DNA from: Bog-756 sp963701325
Lineage (GTDB): Bacteria; Actinomycetota; Acidimicrobiia; Acidimicrobiales; RAAP-2
Assembly (NCBI GenBank): GCA_963701325.1
Contig: OY969604.1
Location: forward strand, 2,914,001-2,978,000
Direction of reading: 5' to 3'
DNA length: 64,000 nt
The notes below the pieces were generated by a model. The model ran no database searches and had not been told where the DNA came from. It worked only from the letters and a program-made list of their open reading frames with translations. Made by a program: the position numbers and the translations under genes. This document shows positions 1 to 8,053 of the stretch, piece after piece (within the stretch, counting starts at the first letter, position 1; the number at the start of each line of letters is the position of its first letter).

Positions 1-652
1 GCATCACCTCGTCGACGCTGCCGTCTGGGAGTGAGAAGTATCCGGTCGTCATGCCGGTGATGACGAATCCGGGAGCCACCGCGTTGACCCGGACGTGGTT
101 CTTGCCGATCTCGACGGCGAGCGTCTTGGTCATCTGGACCACGCCGGCCTTGCAGATCGCGTAGCTCACGATGTTGGGGCTGGGCGTGTCGGCGGCAGCC
201 GACGAGGCGTTGATGATGCTGCCGCCCTCCGGCTGGGTGATCATCACCCGTCCCGCGGCCTGGCAGCCGAAGAAGACACCCTTGAGGTTCACCGCCAGTA
301 TCCGGTCGAGCTCGCTCTCCGGTTCGTCGAGGAAGGGACCCCCGAGCATGATCCCGGCGATGTTGCACCAGACCTGGATCCCTCCGCGCTCGGCGACCAC
401 CCGTTCTGCCAGTGCGTCGACATCGGTGCGCGCCGACACGTCGAGCCCAACTCCTTCGGCAACTCCGCCTGCTGCGCTGATCTGGGCCGCGGTGTCAGCC
501 GCGGTGTCCGGATGGATGTCCGCGCAGATAACCGTGGCACCCGCCCCGCCGAGAGCGAGCGCCGAGGCCCGGCCGATGCCGCTCCCGGCGCCGGTGACGA
601 CCGCGACCTTGCCGTCGACGCGGAACGCTTCGATGAGCGTGCTGGCTTCCAT
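1..652 (-). CDS. SDR-family NAD(P)-dependent oxidoreductase, 3' end cut by window edge
   Basis: Short-chain dehydrogenase/reductase with a Rossmann fold, reducing or oxidising a hydroxyl/keto group with NAD(P). The first 217 codons are visible; the C-terminus lies beyond the window edge. The N-terminal part shows the cofactor motif TGAGSGIG, then the NIAG motif and a catalytic Ser/Tyr/Lys set (INASSAAA, then YAICK). The ATG at 652 begins MEASTLIEAF, directly ahead of the conserved GKVAVVTG strand, so the start is well placed. Its closeness to the acyl-CoA dehydrogenase/thiolase genes suggests oxidation of a hydroxyacyl-CoA or steroid intermediate, but that substrate is inference. Confidence 0.9.
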   Translation of the reverse strand, partial: MEASTLIEAFRVDGKVAVVTGAGSGIGRASALALGGAGATVICADIHPDTAADTAAQISAAGGVAEGVGLDVSARTDVDALAERVVAERGGIQVWCNIAGIMLGGPFLDEPESELDRILAVNLKGVFFGCQAAGRVMITQPEGGSIINASSAAADTPSPNIVSYAICKAGVVQMTKTLAVEIGKNHVRVNAVAPGFVITGMTTGYFSLPDGSVDEVM

Positions 653-801
653 GGAGATCCCTGCCTTCGTGCATCTGTGGCGCCGTGCCGGAGGTCGGCG
701 CCGGGGTCACCGGAAGAGTAGGCGCGCGGTGTCGCCAGAGTGGCGGGTAGCCAGTCGCGAGGACGCGCGGGACCGTGGCTCAGGTGATGCCGGACGGTCC
801 G

Positions 802-2625
802 TCAGTAGAGGGCCCAGGCCGCTGCGACGTCCGGCGCGAGCACGCTGGTGATGTCGTCGTCGGCGATCGTCCGGGTGCGGGCCGAGTCTTCGTCCCGGCC
901 GTCGGGCCGCTCGGGGGACGGGTCGTCGACCGTCTCTGCGACCTCCGACGTGCCGATCGAGTCGATCTGATCGATCGGGTTCTGATGATCGGTCGGGTCG
1001 GGATCGATCGGGTCGAGGTCGCTCCAGACCGGGGCGACCGGCTCGGCGGTCTGGTCGGCGGATGCCATCGGCTCGTCGATCTCGTCGAGCGACAGCACAG
1101 GCTCGTCGAGCGACAGCACAGGCTCGTCGCTCTCGAAGACGGACGCCATCGTCGCCACCGTCTCGTCGACCGACACCACGGTGCCGTCGCTCTCGAAGAC
1201 GGATGTCATCGGCTCGTCGCTCTCGCCCAACGACACCACCGGCTCATCGCTCTCGTAGAGCGACTCCGTCGGCGCGTGGATCTCGTCGACCGACACCACG
1301 CTCCCATCGAACGACGCGACGCCCTCGTCGAACGACGCGACGGACTCGTGGCTCTCGAAGGTGGATGCGATCGGTGCGCCGCTCTCGTCGGCCGACGGAC
1401 CGTGCTCGACGACGCCCGCAGAGGACGAGTGGCTCTCGAACGCGGAGGCAATGGCCGCGACGCTCTCGTCCAGCGACACCAGGGTCCCGTCAGCCGGGGC
1501 GCTCTCGTCGAGCGACACCAGAGGCTCATCGCTCTCGTCGGCGTGTCCGTTCCGACCGACGACCGCAAGGGTGAGGCCGAGGCCCACCGAGCTGTCGACC
1601 AGGACGGGCATCGTCGACGCCTCTCTGGCCGTCTGCATGGCCGCGCTGAGCGCTTTTGCAGTGGCCGAGGCGATGCGCTTGTGCCCCTCGTCCCCGGGGT
1701 GGATCCCGTCCGCCAGGTGCTCTGGGCTGATGATGTCCTCGCCGGCCACCAGCGAGAGCATGGTGTCGCCGGAGACGATCCGATCACGGGTGGCGGCCTC
1801 GACGGCATCCCGCAGGTCCACGAGCGTGGCGCCGAGCTTGTTCGGGGTGTGCTCGGCATCGGTGCGTCGGATCGGGCTGATCACGACCATCGGCGTCGTG
1901 GGATGCCCGCTCCGGACCAGTGCCAGGAATCCGCGGACGCTCTCGAAGAGCATGGGCGCGCTGTGGGGCGTCCGGGTCCAGCAATTGGCCCCGTAGGCGA
2001 TCGAGATGACGTCCGCCTGCAGGCTCGCCAGGTGCTCGGCCGACACGATCTCGGCCTGGCCCGAGCCTGCGAATCCGAGGTTGATCAGATCGAGCCCCGA
2101 CTTCCGGGCGGTGATCGCAGCCCAGCCCTGCGCGGGCCCCGAGGCGATCCAGCCCTGGGTGACAGCGTCGCCGTACGCGAGCCAGCGGGGAAGGGCCGGT
2201 GCCGGTGCAATCTCCCCCTTGACCGCAGTGAGCGAGAGCACCAGGGGTTGCATCCCCTCCGGGAGATAGATGACCGCCGGCTTGTCGGGCGACCCTGAGC
2301 CCAGCGAGAGTCGGATGAGCCCGTCACCGAGGACGGCCTCCTCCTCGCAGACCTTGCGGCCACTGCGCCAGACGGAGAAGACGATGCCGGCCCCGTCACC
2401 GCGGTAGCCGAGACTCCCGGTCACCGTCCGGTAGGCGATGTCGATCGCCTGGGCGTCACCGACCAGTTCGAGTCGCACCCCGGCCGGGACGGAGCCCGAG
2501 TGCCACACGTCGGCCGGCAGTCGGGCCACATCGGCCGGGTTGGCACGCGGGTAGGGGACGCCGTTGGCGGCCGGATAGGGGGCCCCGCGGACGAACGGTT
2601 CGGGTTGACTCGGCCTGGCTGCCAT
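802..2625 (-). CDS. SGNH/GDSL-fold protein with alanine at the nucleophile position and an acidic repetitive tail
   Basis: 607 aa. Residues about 120-330 form an SGNH hydrolase domain. Block I reads WLAYGDAVTQGW near residue 150, where active family members have GDS; the GCT codon gives Ala at the nucleophile. Block III (YGANCW, about 212) and block V (DGIHPGDEGHK, about 308) keep the Gly/Asn and Asp/His residues. Residues about 350-560 are a Ser/Asp/Glu-rich tail of roughly 12-residue units such as SVFESDEPVVSL, including a tandem 21-bp duplication. No signal peptide is visible. The ATG at 2625 follows AGGGGG; a GTG one codon upstream is the alternative. Without the Ser, esterase activity is doubtful; ligand binding or a scaffold role is possible. 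The fold is confident, the function is not. Confidence 0.8.
   Translation of the reverse strand: MAARPSQPEPFVRGAPYPAANGVPYPRANPADVARLPADVWHSGSVPAGVRLELVGDAQAIDIAYRTVTGSLGYRGDGAGIVFSVWRSGRKVCEEEAVLGDGLIRLSLGSGSPDKPAVIYLPEGMQPLVLSLTAVKGEIAPAPALPRWLAYGDAVTQGWIASGPAQGWAAITARKSGLDLINLGFAGSGQAEIVSAEHLASLQADVISIAYGANCWTRTPHSAPMLFESVRGFLALVRSGHPTTPMVVISPIRRTDAEHTPNKLGATLVDLRDAVEAATRDRIVSGDTMLSLVAGEDIISPEHLADGIHPGDEGHKRIASATAKALSAAMQTAREASTMPVLVDSSVGLGLTLAVVGRNGHADESDEPLVSLDESAPADGTLVSLDESVAAIASAFESHSSSAGVVEHGPSADESGAPIASTFESHESVASFDEGVASFDGSVVSVDEIHAPTESLYESDEPVVSLGESDEPMTSVFESDGTVVSVDETVATMASVFESDEPVLSLDEPVLSLDEIDEPMASADQTAEPVAPVWSDLDPIDPDPTDHQNPIDQIDSIGTSEVAETVDDPSPERPDGRDEDSARTRTIADDDITSVLAPDVAAAWALY
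1085..1126. repeat. 21-bp tandem duplication in the SGNH-protein tail
   Basis: Two adjacent copies of a 21-bp unit (ctcgtcgagcgacagcacagg, with slight phase freedom) encode PVLSLDE twice on the minus strand. It is the most recent-looking piece of a degenerate repeat field spanning about 1060-1560. Confidence 0.75.
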
Positions 2626-2667
2626 CACGCCCCCTGACCCATTGGTGCCTCCGCTCCGGGCTCAAAA

Positions 2668-2708
2668 CCACTCTCAGTAGTTATACGACCACATTACCAC
2701 TCAGCATG
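2668..2708 (-). promoter_or_regulatory. GAGTGG-type motif pair upstream of the SGNH-protein gene
   Basis: Read toward the SGNH gene, the sequence has CTGAGTGGTAATGTGG followed by TATAACTACTGAGAGTGGTT. Related GAGTGG-centred sequences lie upstream of the secreted genes at 22888 and 26511 and in the 5' part of the CHAP gene at 2918. This suggests a shared operator or promoter element. The assignment rests on sequence similarity only. Confidence 0.4.
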
Positions 2709-2917
2709 ATGTTTGCCATAGCCGCACATGGGTATAACTGCGGCCCGCCCGGAAGGCGCCAGGGCGGTCGACCGAGGCGCGCCGCTCGATCCGGAGCTCA
2801 CCGCCCGAGCCCTCTTCCCCTCGCGGATGGAGAGGGCACCCTGCGAGGGATGCGAAATCCGCGGGATTCGGGGTCACCCCTTCCCACGGCCTCCTCCAGT
2901 GCCTAGCATGGGCCGCC

Positions 2918-4420
2918 ATGGATTTGGGGTCCGGGCCGACCACGGACAATTCCACCACTCTGAGTGGTAGAAAAGGGGCCCCCTGGAGCCGTCTTCCCGG
3001 GGTCGGGCGGGCGGGACCCGGCACCGTGCGGATCGCGGCGCTGGTCATCGTGACCATCTTCACGACCGTGCTGACCCCGGTGGCGCTCGGAGCGACCGCC
3101 CATGCGGGGGCGGCCCCTGTGCCGCACGTCTACCCGGGAGGCGGGGTCATCGGTTTCGGCGACGCGCCCTCGATCGACCCGCCCGTGGATCAGCCGCTCA
3201 ACTCGGTGATGGTGACCATTGCGGCGAACCCGGCTGCCTCGAGCTCCGACGAGGGGTACTGGCTCGCGTCGGCAGACGGGGGCGTCTTCCCGGAAGGGAA
3301 CGCCGGCTTCCACGGCTCGCTCGGCGCGCTCCGCCTGCAGGGGCCGGTCGTCGCCATGGCGGCCACCCCCGACGGTGGCGGGTACTGGCTCGCCGCGCTC
3401 GACGGGGGTGTCTTCGCCTTCGGCGACGCCGGTTTCTACGGCTCGATGGGTGGCACCCGCCTCAACCAACCGGTGGTCGGGATGGCGTCGACACCGGACG
3501 GCAAGGGGTACTGGCTCGTGGCCGCCGACGGCGGCATCTTCGCCTTCGGCGACGCCCGCTTCCTCGGCTCGATGGGCGGCACCCCGCTGGTCGCACCGGT
3601 CACCGGGATGGCACCGACCCGGAACGGCCTCGGCTACTGGTTGGTCGCCGCCGACGGCGGTGTCTTCGCGTTCGGCGACGCCGCGTTCCACGGATCGACC
3701 GGCGGGACCGTCCTCAACGATCCGGTCGTCGGCATCATCGCCACCGGCGACGGCGGCGGCTACCTGATGGTCGCCACCGACGGCGGGGTCTTCACCTTCG
3801 GGGACGCCGACTTCCATGGTTCGCTCGGGGACGGCTTCGGAGGCAATCCCTTCGTCGTTCCTCCGGTGGCCGGCATCGCCGCGACAGAGGACGGCGGCGG
3901 CTACTGGATGCTCGAGCCCGACGGGTGGAACTACTCGTTCACGAACCCGCCGGACCCGGCTCCCTCGGCGACCGCCTCGGCCATCGTGTCGGTCGCCGAC
4001 AGCCAGGTGAACAGCGACCCGACCCCGGGCAACTTCTGCAATCCGTACGGACCGTGCGAGGAGTGGTGTGCCCTCTTCGCCAGCTGGGTCTGGCAGCGGG
4101 CCGGTGTCCCCATCCCCTCCTACCCCTTCACCGGCAGCATCTTCGACTGGGCCGCGGCCAACACCGGGGTGCTTCCCCCGACAGCCAGCCCCCTCCCGGG
4201 CGACGCCGTCCTCTACGGCACCGGACCCTGGTCCACGTCCACCTCCCTGCACGTGGGGGTGGTGGTCCAGGTCTGGCCGGACGGAGCGGTCGTGACCGTC
4301 GAGGGGGACGCCGGACCGGCGCCGGTGGGCTCCCTGGCCGTGGTCGTCAACGGTCCCTACCTGCCCACCGACTCGGCCGCGTACAACGGGATGCCCGTCT
4401 ACGCGTTCGCCCAGCCCTGA
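2918..4420 (+). CDS. Secreted WLVAxDGG-repeat protein with C-terminal CHAP amidase domain
   Basis: 500 aa. A hydrophobic signal segment (residues about 37-60, VRIAALVIVTIFTTVLTP) ends at ATAHAGA. Six units of about 42 aa follow with YWLxAxDGGxFAFGDAxFxGSxG (about 108-345), probably a beta-propeller. A CHAP domain follows, with Cys in EWCALFASWVW (about 383) and His in LHVGVV (about 444), the usual pair for a peptidoglycan amidase/endopeptidase. The ATG at 2918 gives a long N-region; an in-frame GTG at 3026, just before the signal segment, is an alternative and would leave the palindrome at 2954-2968 upstream of the gene. Likely an exported wall-remodelling enzyme with a binding propeller; the propeller is inferred. 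Confidence 0.85.
   Translation: MDLGSGPTTDNSTTLSGRKGAPWSRLPGVGRAGPGTVRIAALVIVTIFTTVLTPVALGATAHAGAAPVPHVYPGGGVIGFGDAPSIDPPVDQPLNSVMVTIAANPAASSSDEGYWLASADGGVFPEGNAGFHGSLGALRLQGPVVAMAATPDGGGYWLAALDGGVFAFGDAGFYGSMGGTRLNQPVVGMASTPDGKGYWLVAADGGIFAFGDARFLGSMGGTPLVAPVTGMAPTRNGLGYWLVAADGGVFAFGDAAFHGSTGGTVLNDPVVGIIATGDGGGYLMVATDGGVFTFGDADFHGSLGDGFGGNPFVVPPVAGIAATEDGGGYWMLEPDGWNYSFTNPPDPAPSATASAIVSVADSQVNSDPTPGNFCNPYGPCEEWCALFASWVWQRAGVPIPSYPFTGSIFDWAAANTGVLPPTASPLPGDAVLYGTGPWSTSTSLHVGVVVQVWPDGAVVTVEGDAGPAPVGSLAVVVNGPYLPTDSAAYNGMPVYAFAQP
2954..2968. promoter_or_regulatory. Perfect palindrome ACCACTC-T-GAGTGGT
   Basis: Seven-base perfect inverted repeat with a 1-nt centre. It lies within the annotated 5' end of the CHAP-protein gene, or upstream of it if the GTG at 3026 is the true start. 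It contains the GAGTGG core shared with other secreted-protein genes in this window. Confidence 0.4.
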
Positions 4421-4432
4421 GCCCGGGGCTCT

Positions 4433-4452
4433 CGCGGTAGGGAGTGACCGCG
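4433..4452. terminator. Possible hairpin between convergent genes
   Basis: CGCGGT and ACCGCG arms with an 8-nt loop lie between the converging CHAP-protein and acyl-CoA dehydrogenase genes. There is no T-run, so it is at best a GC-rich factor-assisted terminator. Confidence 0.3.
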
Positions 4453-4466
4453 CCGCTCCAGGTCGG

Positions 4467-5519
4467 CTACCGCCCGACGAGGAGCGACTCGAGCAGCCGG
4501 GCGCGGTGGTCGGCCGCCGACCCCCACGACTCGGCGAGTGCCCAGGCCCGCTTCAGAAACAGGTGCAGGTCGCACTCCCAGGTGTACCCGATGGCCCCGT
4601 GTACCTGGAGGGAGACCCGGGCCGCCTCGAGGGCGGCCTCGGAGGCGTACGCCTTGGCCAGAGAGGCGGACCGTGAGGCGTCGCCGGCCCCGGCATCGAG
4701 CGCCCACGCCGCCGCGTAGACCGCCGGCCGTGCGAACTCGAGCAGGACCTGGGCCCCCGCCAGGAGGTGCTTGACCGCCTGGAAGCTCCCGATCGGCCGG
4801 CCGAACTGGTGGCGCCCCACGGCGTACTCAGCGGCAAGGGTCACCATGGTCCGGGTGAGGCCGAGCAGCTCGGCTGCGACCGCGACCGCGGCTCGGTCGG
4901 CGTTGCCTCCGATGAGGGATGCGGCCTCCGGCCCGGCGGCGAGGAGGGTGGCCGGTGTCGGCTCCCACTCGGGCACCCCGAGACGTCGGGTCGGGTCGAG
5001 CGATGGCACCGGCCGAACCGCGCAGCTGCCCGCCTCGAGCCCGTGGATCTCCGGGCCGTCCGCGCCGGACGCGGAAAGCAGCAGCAGGTCGGCGCCGTCG
5101 GCCCCGGCGACCGGGTCCCCGCGGTCCCGGTCGGTGCCGACCCCGGTGGCCAGGGCTCCCGTCGGGATGCGCTCGAGCCACCGGGCCGCCACGGGCGCGC
5201 CCGGCCCCCCCGCTCTCGCCACTGCGTCGAGCAGCGGCGCGGCGAGCGCGGTGGTCTCGACGAGCGGCTCGGGCAGCGCCACCCGTCCGGCCTCCTCGAG
5301 GAGCAGCACCAGGTCGACCATTCCGAGACCGAGCCCGCCCCGCGCAACCGGAACGGTGAGACCGATGACCCCGAGGTCGGCGAGGACGGACCACCGGGGT
5401 GTGCGTGCCGCCGGGGCCCGGTACGTCTCGCGCAAGTCGACGGTCGTGCACTCGCGCTCCAGCACCTGGCGCACCGCGTCGCGGAACTCGAGCTGCTGGT
5501 CGCTGAAGGCGAAGTGCAT
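4467..5519 (-). CDS. Acyl-CoA dehydrogenase family protein (short partner subunit)
   Basis: 350 aa, starting MHFAFSDQQLEFRDAV, typical of the helical N-domain of FAD-dependent acyl-CoA dehydrogenases. The C-terminal domain shows GRHQFGRPIGSFQAVKH and QVHGAIGYTWECDLHLFLKRA, both FAD/acyl-pocket landmarks. It is shorter than single-gene family members (about 380-400 aa), with a weak middle domain, and lies 13 bp downstream of another acyl-CoA dehydrogenase gene. That arrangement is typical of the alpha2beta2 heteromeric enzymes of actinobacterial steroid catabolism. The likely role is alpha,beta-desaturation of a bulky acyl-CoA jointly with the upstream product; the substrate is inferred. Confidence 0.88.
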   Translation of the reverse strand: MHFAFSDQQLEFRDAVRQVLERECTTVDLRETYRAPAARTPRWSVLADLGVIGLTVPVARGGLGLGMVDLVLLLEEAGRVALPEPLVETTALAAPLLDAVARAGGPGAPVAARWLERIPTGALATGVGTDRDRGDPVAGADGADLLLLSASGADGPEIHGLEAGSCAVRPVPSLDPTRRLGVPEWEPTPATLLAAGPEAASLIGGNADRAAVAVAAELLGLTRTMVTLAAEYAVGRHQFGRPIGSFQAVKHLLAGAQVLLEFARPAVYAAAWALDAGAGDASRSASLAKAYASEAALEAARVSLQVHGAIGYTWECDLHLFLKRAWALAESWGSAADHRARLLESLLVGR

Positions 5520-5532
5520 TGCCCGGTGCCGT

Positions 5533-6699
5533 TCAGCCGCGGGGCAGCCCGAGCATGCGCTCGGCGACGACGTTGCGCTGGATCTCGTTGGTACCTGCGT
5601 AGATCGGCCCGGCGAGTGCGAACAGGTACCCGTCCAGCCAGGGGTCGTCGACCTCGCCGCCGTGGAGCTCGGCCCCGGGCCCGAGGAGCGCGAGGGCTGC
5701 GCGATGGATGGCCAGGTCCGTCTCCGACCAGTGGATCTTGTTGGCGCTCGCCTCGGGGCCCACCGATCCCCCCGCGAGGACGCGGGTGGCGGTCCAGAGG
5801 GTGTGCAGCCGGTATGCCTCGGCGGCCATCCAGGCGCCGGCCACCGCGTCGGCGCTCCGCCGCGCCGACTCGGGCTCTGCACGGAGCCGGTCGGCATAGA
5901 GGGAGACCAGCCGGTTGGCGGCCTCGGTGTAGCGGGCCGGGCTGCGGAGGCTCAGCCCGCGCTCGGAGCCGGCGGTGGCCATCGCCACGTTCCACCCCCG
6001 GCCCACCTCGCCCAGCACCTGGGAGTCGGGCACGAGCACCTCCTCGAAGAACAGCTCGGCGAACCCGCACTCGCCGTCGATCTGGGCGATCGGGCGGACG
6101 GTGACCCCGGGGGAGGCGAGCTCGATGAGGAAGTAGGTCAGGCCGTGGTGCCGCTCGGCCTCCGGGTCGGTCCGGAACAGCCCGAAGCACCATTCGGCCA
6201 ACGCGCCCCGCGAGGCCCAGGTCTTCTGGCCGGTGAGCACCCAGCCCTCCTCGCTGTCCGAGCGGCGGGCCCGTGACCGGATGCCGGCGAGGTCGCTCCC
6301 GGCGTCCGGCTCGGACCATCCCTGGCACCAGATCTCGCGGCCGGAGGCCATCGGGGGCAGGTACCGGGCCCGCTGCCCATCGGTCCCGAACTCGAAGAGG
6401 GTCGGAGCGAGCAGGAAGATCCCGTTCTGGCTCACCCGGAGTGGGGCCTGTGCCCGCCAGTACTCCTCCTCGAAGACCAGCCACTCGAGGAGGCCCACCC
6501 CCCGTCCCCCGTACTCCTCGGGCCACGAAACGACCGACCACCGGTCGTCGGCCATCTGCTGTTCCCAGGCCCGGTGGGCCTCGAACCCCTCGGCGGTGTC
6601 GAGCGAGGGGAGGGACCGAGGCGGGGGGGCGTGCGCCGCCAGCCAGGCGCGCGCCTCGGCCCGGAACGCCTCCTGGGCGTCGGTGAACGCCAAGTCCAT
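5533..6699 (-). CDS. fadE31: Acyl-CoA dehydrogenase, FadE31-like
   Basis: 388 aa full-length acyl-CoA dehydrogenase. Visible landmarks are WPEEYGGRG, the FAD-binding WSEPDAGSDLA, GQKTWASRG, HHGLTYF, ERGLSLRSPARY and the C-terminal AGTNEIQRNVVAERMLGLPR. These recall M. tuberculosis FadE31 (Rv3562) of the KstR2 regulon, from memory. The position corresponding to the catalytic Glu of medium-chain enzymes (YEGT) is Ala (YAGT), as expected for a heteromer in which the partner or another helix supplies the base. The ATG at 6699 precedes DLAFTDAQEAFRAEAR. It is the first gene of the minus-strand pair and is divergent from a thiolase gene across a 102-bp region carrying a 9-bp inverted repeat. Confidence 0.88.
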   Translation of the reverse strand: MDLAFTDAQEAFRAEARAWLAAHAPPPRSLPSLDTAEGFEAHRAWEQQMADDRWSVVSWPEEYGGRGVGLLEWLVFEEEYWRAQAPLRVSQNGIFLLAPTLFEFGTDGQRARYLPPMASGREIWCQGWSEPDAGSDLAGIRSRARRSDSEEGWVLTGQKTWASRGALAEWCFGLFRTDPEAERHHGLTYFLIELASPGVTVRPIAQIDGECGFAELFFEEVLVPDSQVLGEVGRGWNVAMATAGSERGLSLRSPARYTEAANRLVSLYADRLRAEPESARRSADAVAGAWMAAEAYRLHTLWTATRVLAGGSVGPEASANKIHWSETDLAIHRAALALLGPGAELHGGEVDDPWLDGYLFALAGPIYAGTNEIQRNVVAERMLGLPRG

Positions 6700-6742
6700 G
6701 GCTCGATCGGTCACTCCGGTCCCTCGCTCGGCGGCTGTCGGG

Positions 6743-6769
6743 GGAAATCTGACACACGGCCAGATTTCC
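6743..6769. promoter_or_regulatory. Inverted repeat operator candidate between acyl-CoA dehydrogenase and thiolase genes
   Basis: GGAAATCTG, a 9-nt spacer, then CAGATTTCC: a perfect 9-bp inverted repeat centred in the short divergent intergenic region. Size and symmetry suit a TetR-type repressor acting on both transcripts. The sequence does not resemble the KstR2 box as I recall it (CAAG/CTTG arms). Confidence 0.55.
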
Positions 6770-6801
6770 GGCAACCGCTGGGCTTCGGTCACAATGGGGC
6801 T

Positions 6802-8007
6802 ATGCCCAGCGCTGTGATCGTCGACGTCGTCCGCACCCCCGTCGGGAGGAAGAACGGACGCCTCTCCGGCTGGCACGCGGTCGACCTCGCCGCCCAGCCG
6901 CTCCGCGCGCTGGTCGAGCGGAACGACCTGGACCCGGCGCTGGTCGAGGACGTGATCCTCGGATGCACGATGACCGTCGGCGAGCAGGCCATGAACATCG
7001 GCCGCAACGCGGCGCTGGCTGCCGGGTTTCCGGACACCGTTCCGGGCACGACCGTCGACCGCCAGTGCGGCTCGGCCCAGCAGGCCGTCCACTTCGCGGC
7101 CCAGGCCGTCCTGTCCGGGGCCATGGACGTGGTCATCGGCGGAGGCGTCGAAGCGATGAGTCGGGTCCCGATCGGGTCGACGACCGAGCCGGGACCCGGC
7201 GAGGCCTACGGCCCGACGGTGCTCGGTCGCTTCGACTTCGTCCACCAGGGCCTCTGTGCCGAGGAGATCGCCCGACGGTGGGGGATCACCAGAGAGGAGA
7301 TGGACCGCTTCGCGCTCCGGTCCCACGACCGGGCCGCCCGGGCCATCTCGGAAGGTCGGTTCGAGCGCGAGATCGTCCCGCTGGCCACCCGGCGGGCCCG
7401 GGTGATGGACAAGGTGGCGGTTGCCGGCAGCGACGAGGGCGATCCGGCCGGAGACGGACCGCTGACCGCCGACGAGGGGGTGCGGGCCGGATCGAGCTAC
7501 GAGACCCTCGCCTCACTCCCCCCGTGTTTCGTGGAGGGCGGTCTGGTCACGGCCGCGACCTCGTCGCAGATTTCGGACGGGGCGGCCGCGGTGCTCATCA
7601 TGTCCGAGGAGCGGGCGGGACGGCTCGGGCTCCGGCCCCGCGCCCGGTTCCACACCTTCGCGGTGGCTGCCAACGACCCGGTGATCATGCTTACCGCGCC
7701 GATCCCGGCCACCACCCTCGTCCTCGAGAAGGCGAAGCTCTCCCTCGACGACATCGATCTGATCGAGATCAACGAGGCGTTCGCCTCGGTGGTGCTGGCC
7801 TGGGAGAAGGAGCACCATCCCGACATGGACCGGGTCAACGTCAACGGGGGTGCCATCGCCATCGGCCACCCCACCGGGGGATCGGGGGCGCGGCTGCTCG
7901 CCACGCTGCTCAACGAGATGGAGCGGACCGGGGCGCGCTACGGGCTCCAGACCATGTGCGAAGGTGGCGGCCAGGCCAACGCCACCATCATCGAACGTCT
8001 CGGGTAG
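6802..8007 (+). CDS. Acetyl-CoA acyltransferase (thiolase), FadA6/FadA5-like
   Basis: 401 aa thiolase. It cleaves a 3-oxoacyl-CoA with CoA to release acetyl-CoA or propionyl-CoA. The nucleophilic Cys is in VDRQCGSAQQA (about residue 90), His in GGAIAIGHPTGGSGAR (about 354), and the general-base Cys in MCEGGGQAN (about 385). The motif INEAFASV is also present. Overall it resembles FadA6 of the KstR2 regulon, which thiolyses a late C/D-ring product. The ATG at 6802 starts the conserved PSAVIVDVVRTPVG strand. It is divergent from the acyl-CoA dehydrogenase pair, implying co-regulation through the shared inverted repeat. The precise substrate is not readable from sequence. Confidence 0.92.
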   Translation: MPSAVIVDVVRTPVGRKNGRLSGWHAVDLAAQPLRALVERNDLDPALVEDVILGCTMTVGEQAMNIGRNAALAAGFPDTVPGTTVDRQCGSAQQAVHFAAQAVLSGAMDVVIGGGVEAMSRVPIGSTTEPGPGEAYGPTVLGRFDFVHQGLCAEEIARRWGITREEMDRFALRSHDRAARAISEGRFEREIVPLATRRARVMDKVAVAGSDEGDPAGDGPLTADEGVRAGSSYETLASLPPCFVEGGLVTAATSSQISDGAAAVLIMSEERAGRLGLRPRARFHTFAVAANDPVIMLTAPIPATTLVLEKAKLSLDDIDLIEINEAFASVVLAWEKEHHPDMDRVNVNGGAIAIGHPTGGSGARLLATLLNEMERTGARYGLQTMCEGGGQANATIIERLG

Positions 8008-8021
8008 GGATCCGGGCGCGG

Positions 8022-8039
8022 GCCCGCCCCGCGGCGGGC
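8022..8039. terminator. GC hairpin between convergent genes
   Basis: GCCCGCC and GGCGGGC arms with a 4-nt loop lie between the stop codons of the thiolase and GGDEF/EAL genes. There is no U-tract. It may act as a bidirectional terminator. Confidence 0.35.
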
Positions 8040-8053
8040 GCCGGAGCGACCCG

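Noticed and set aside
775..2298. 507-codon open frame on the plus strand opposite the SGNH gene
   Set aside because: Arg/His/Asp-rich repetitive translation is the antisense reading of the acidic repeat tail; the minus-strand frame carries real SGNH motifs.
2903..4252. 449-codon open frame antisense to the CHAP protein
   Set aside because: Gly/Arg/Val-rich shadow without domain motifs; the plus strand has a signal peptide, repeats and CHAP residues.
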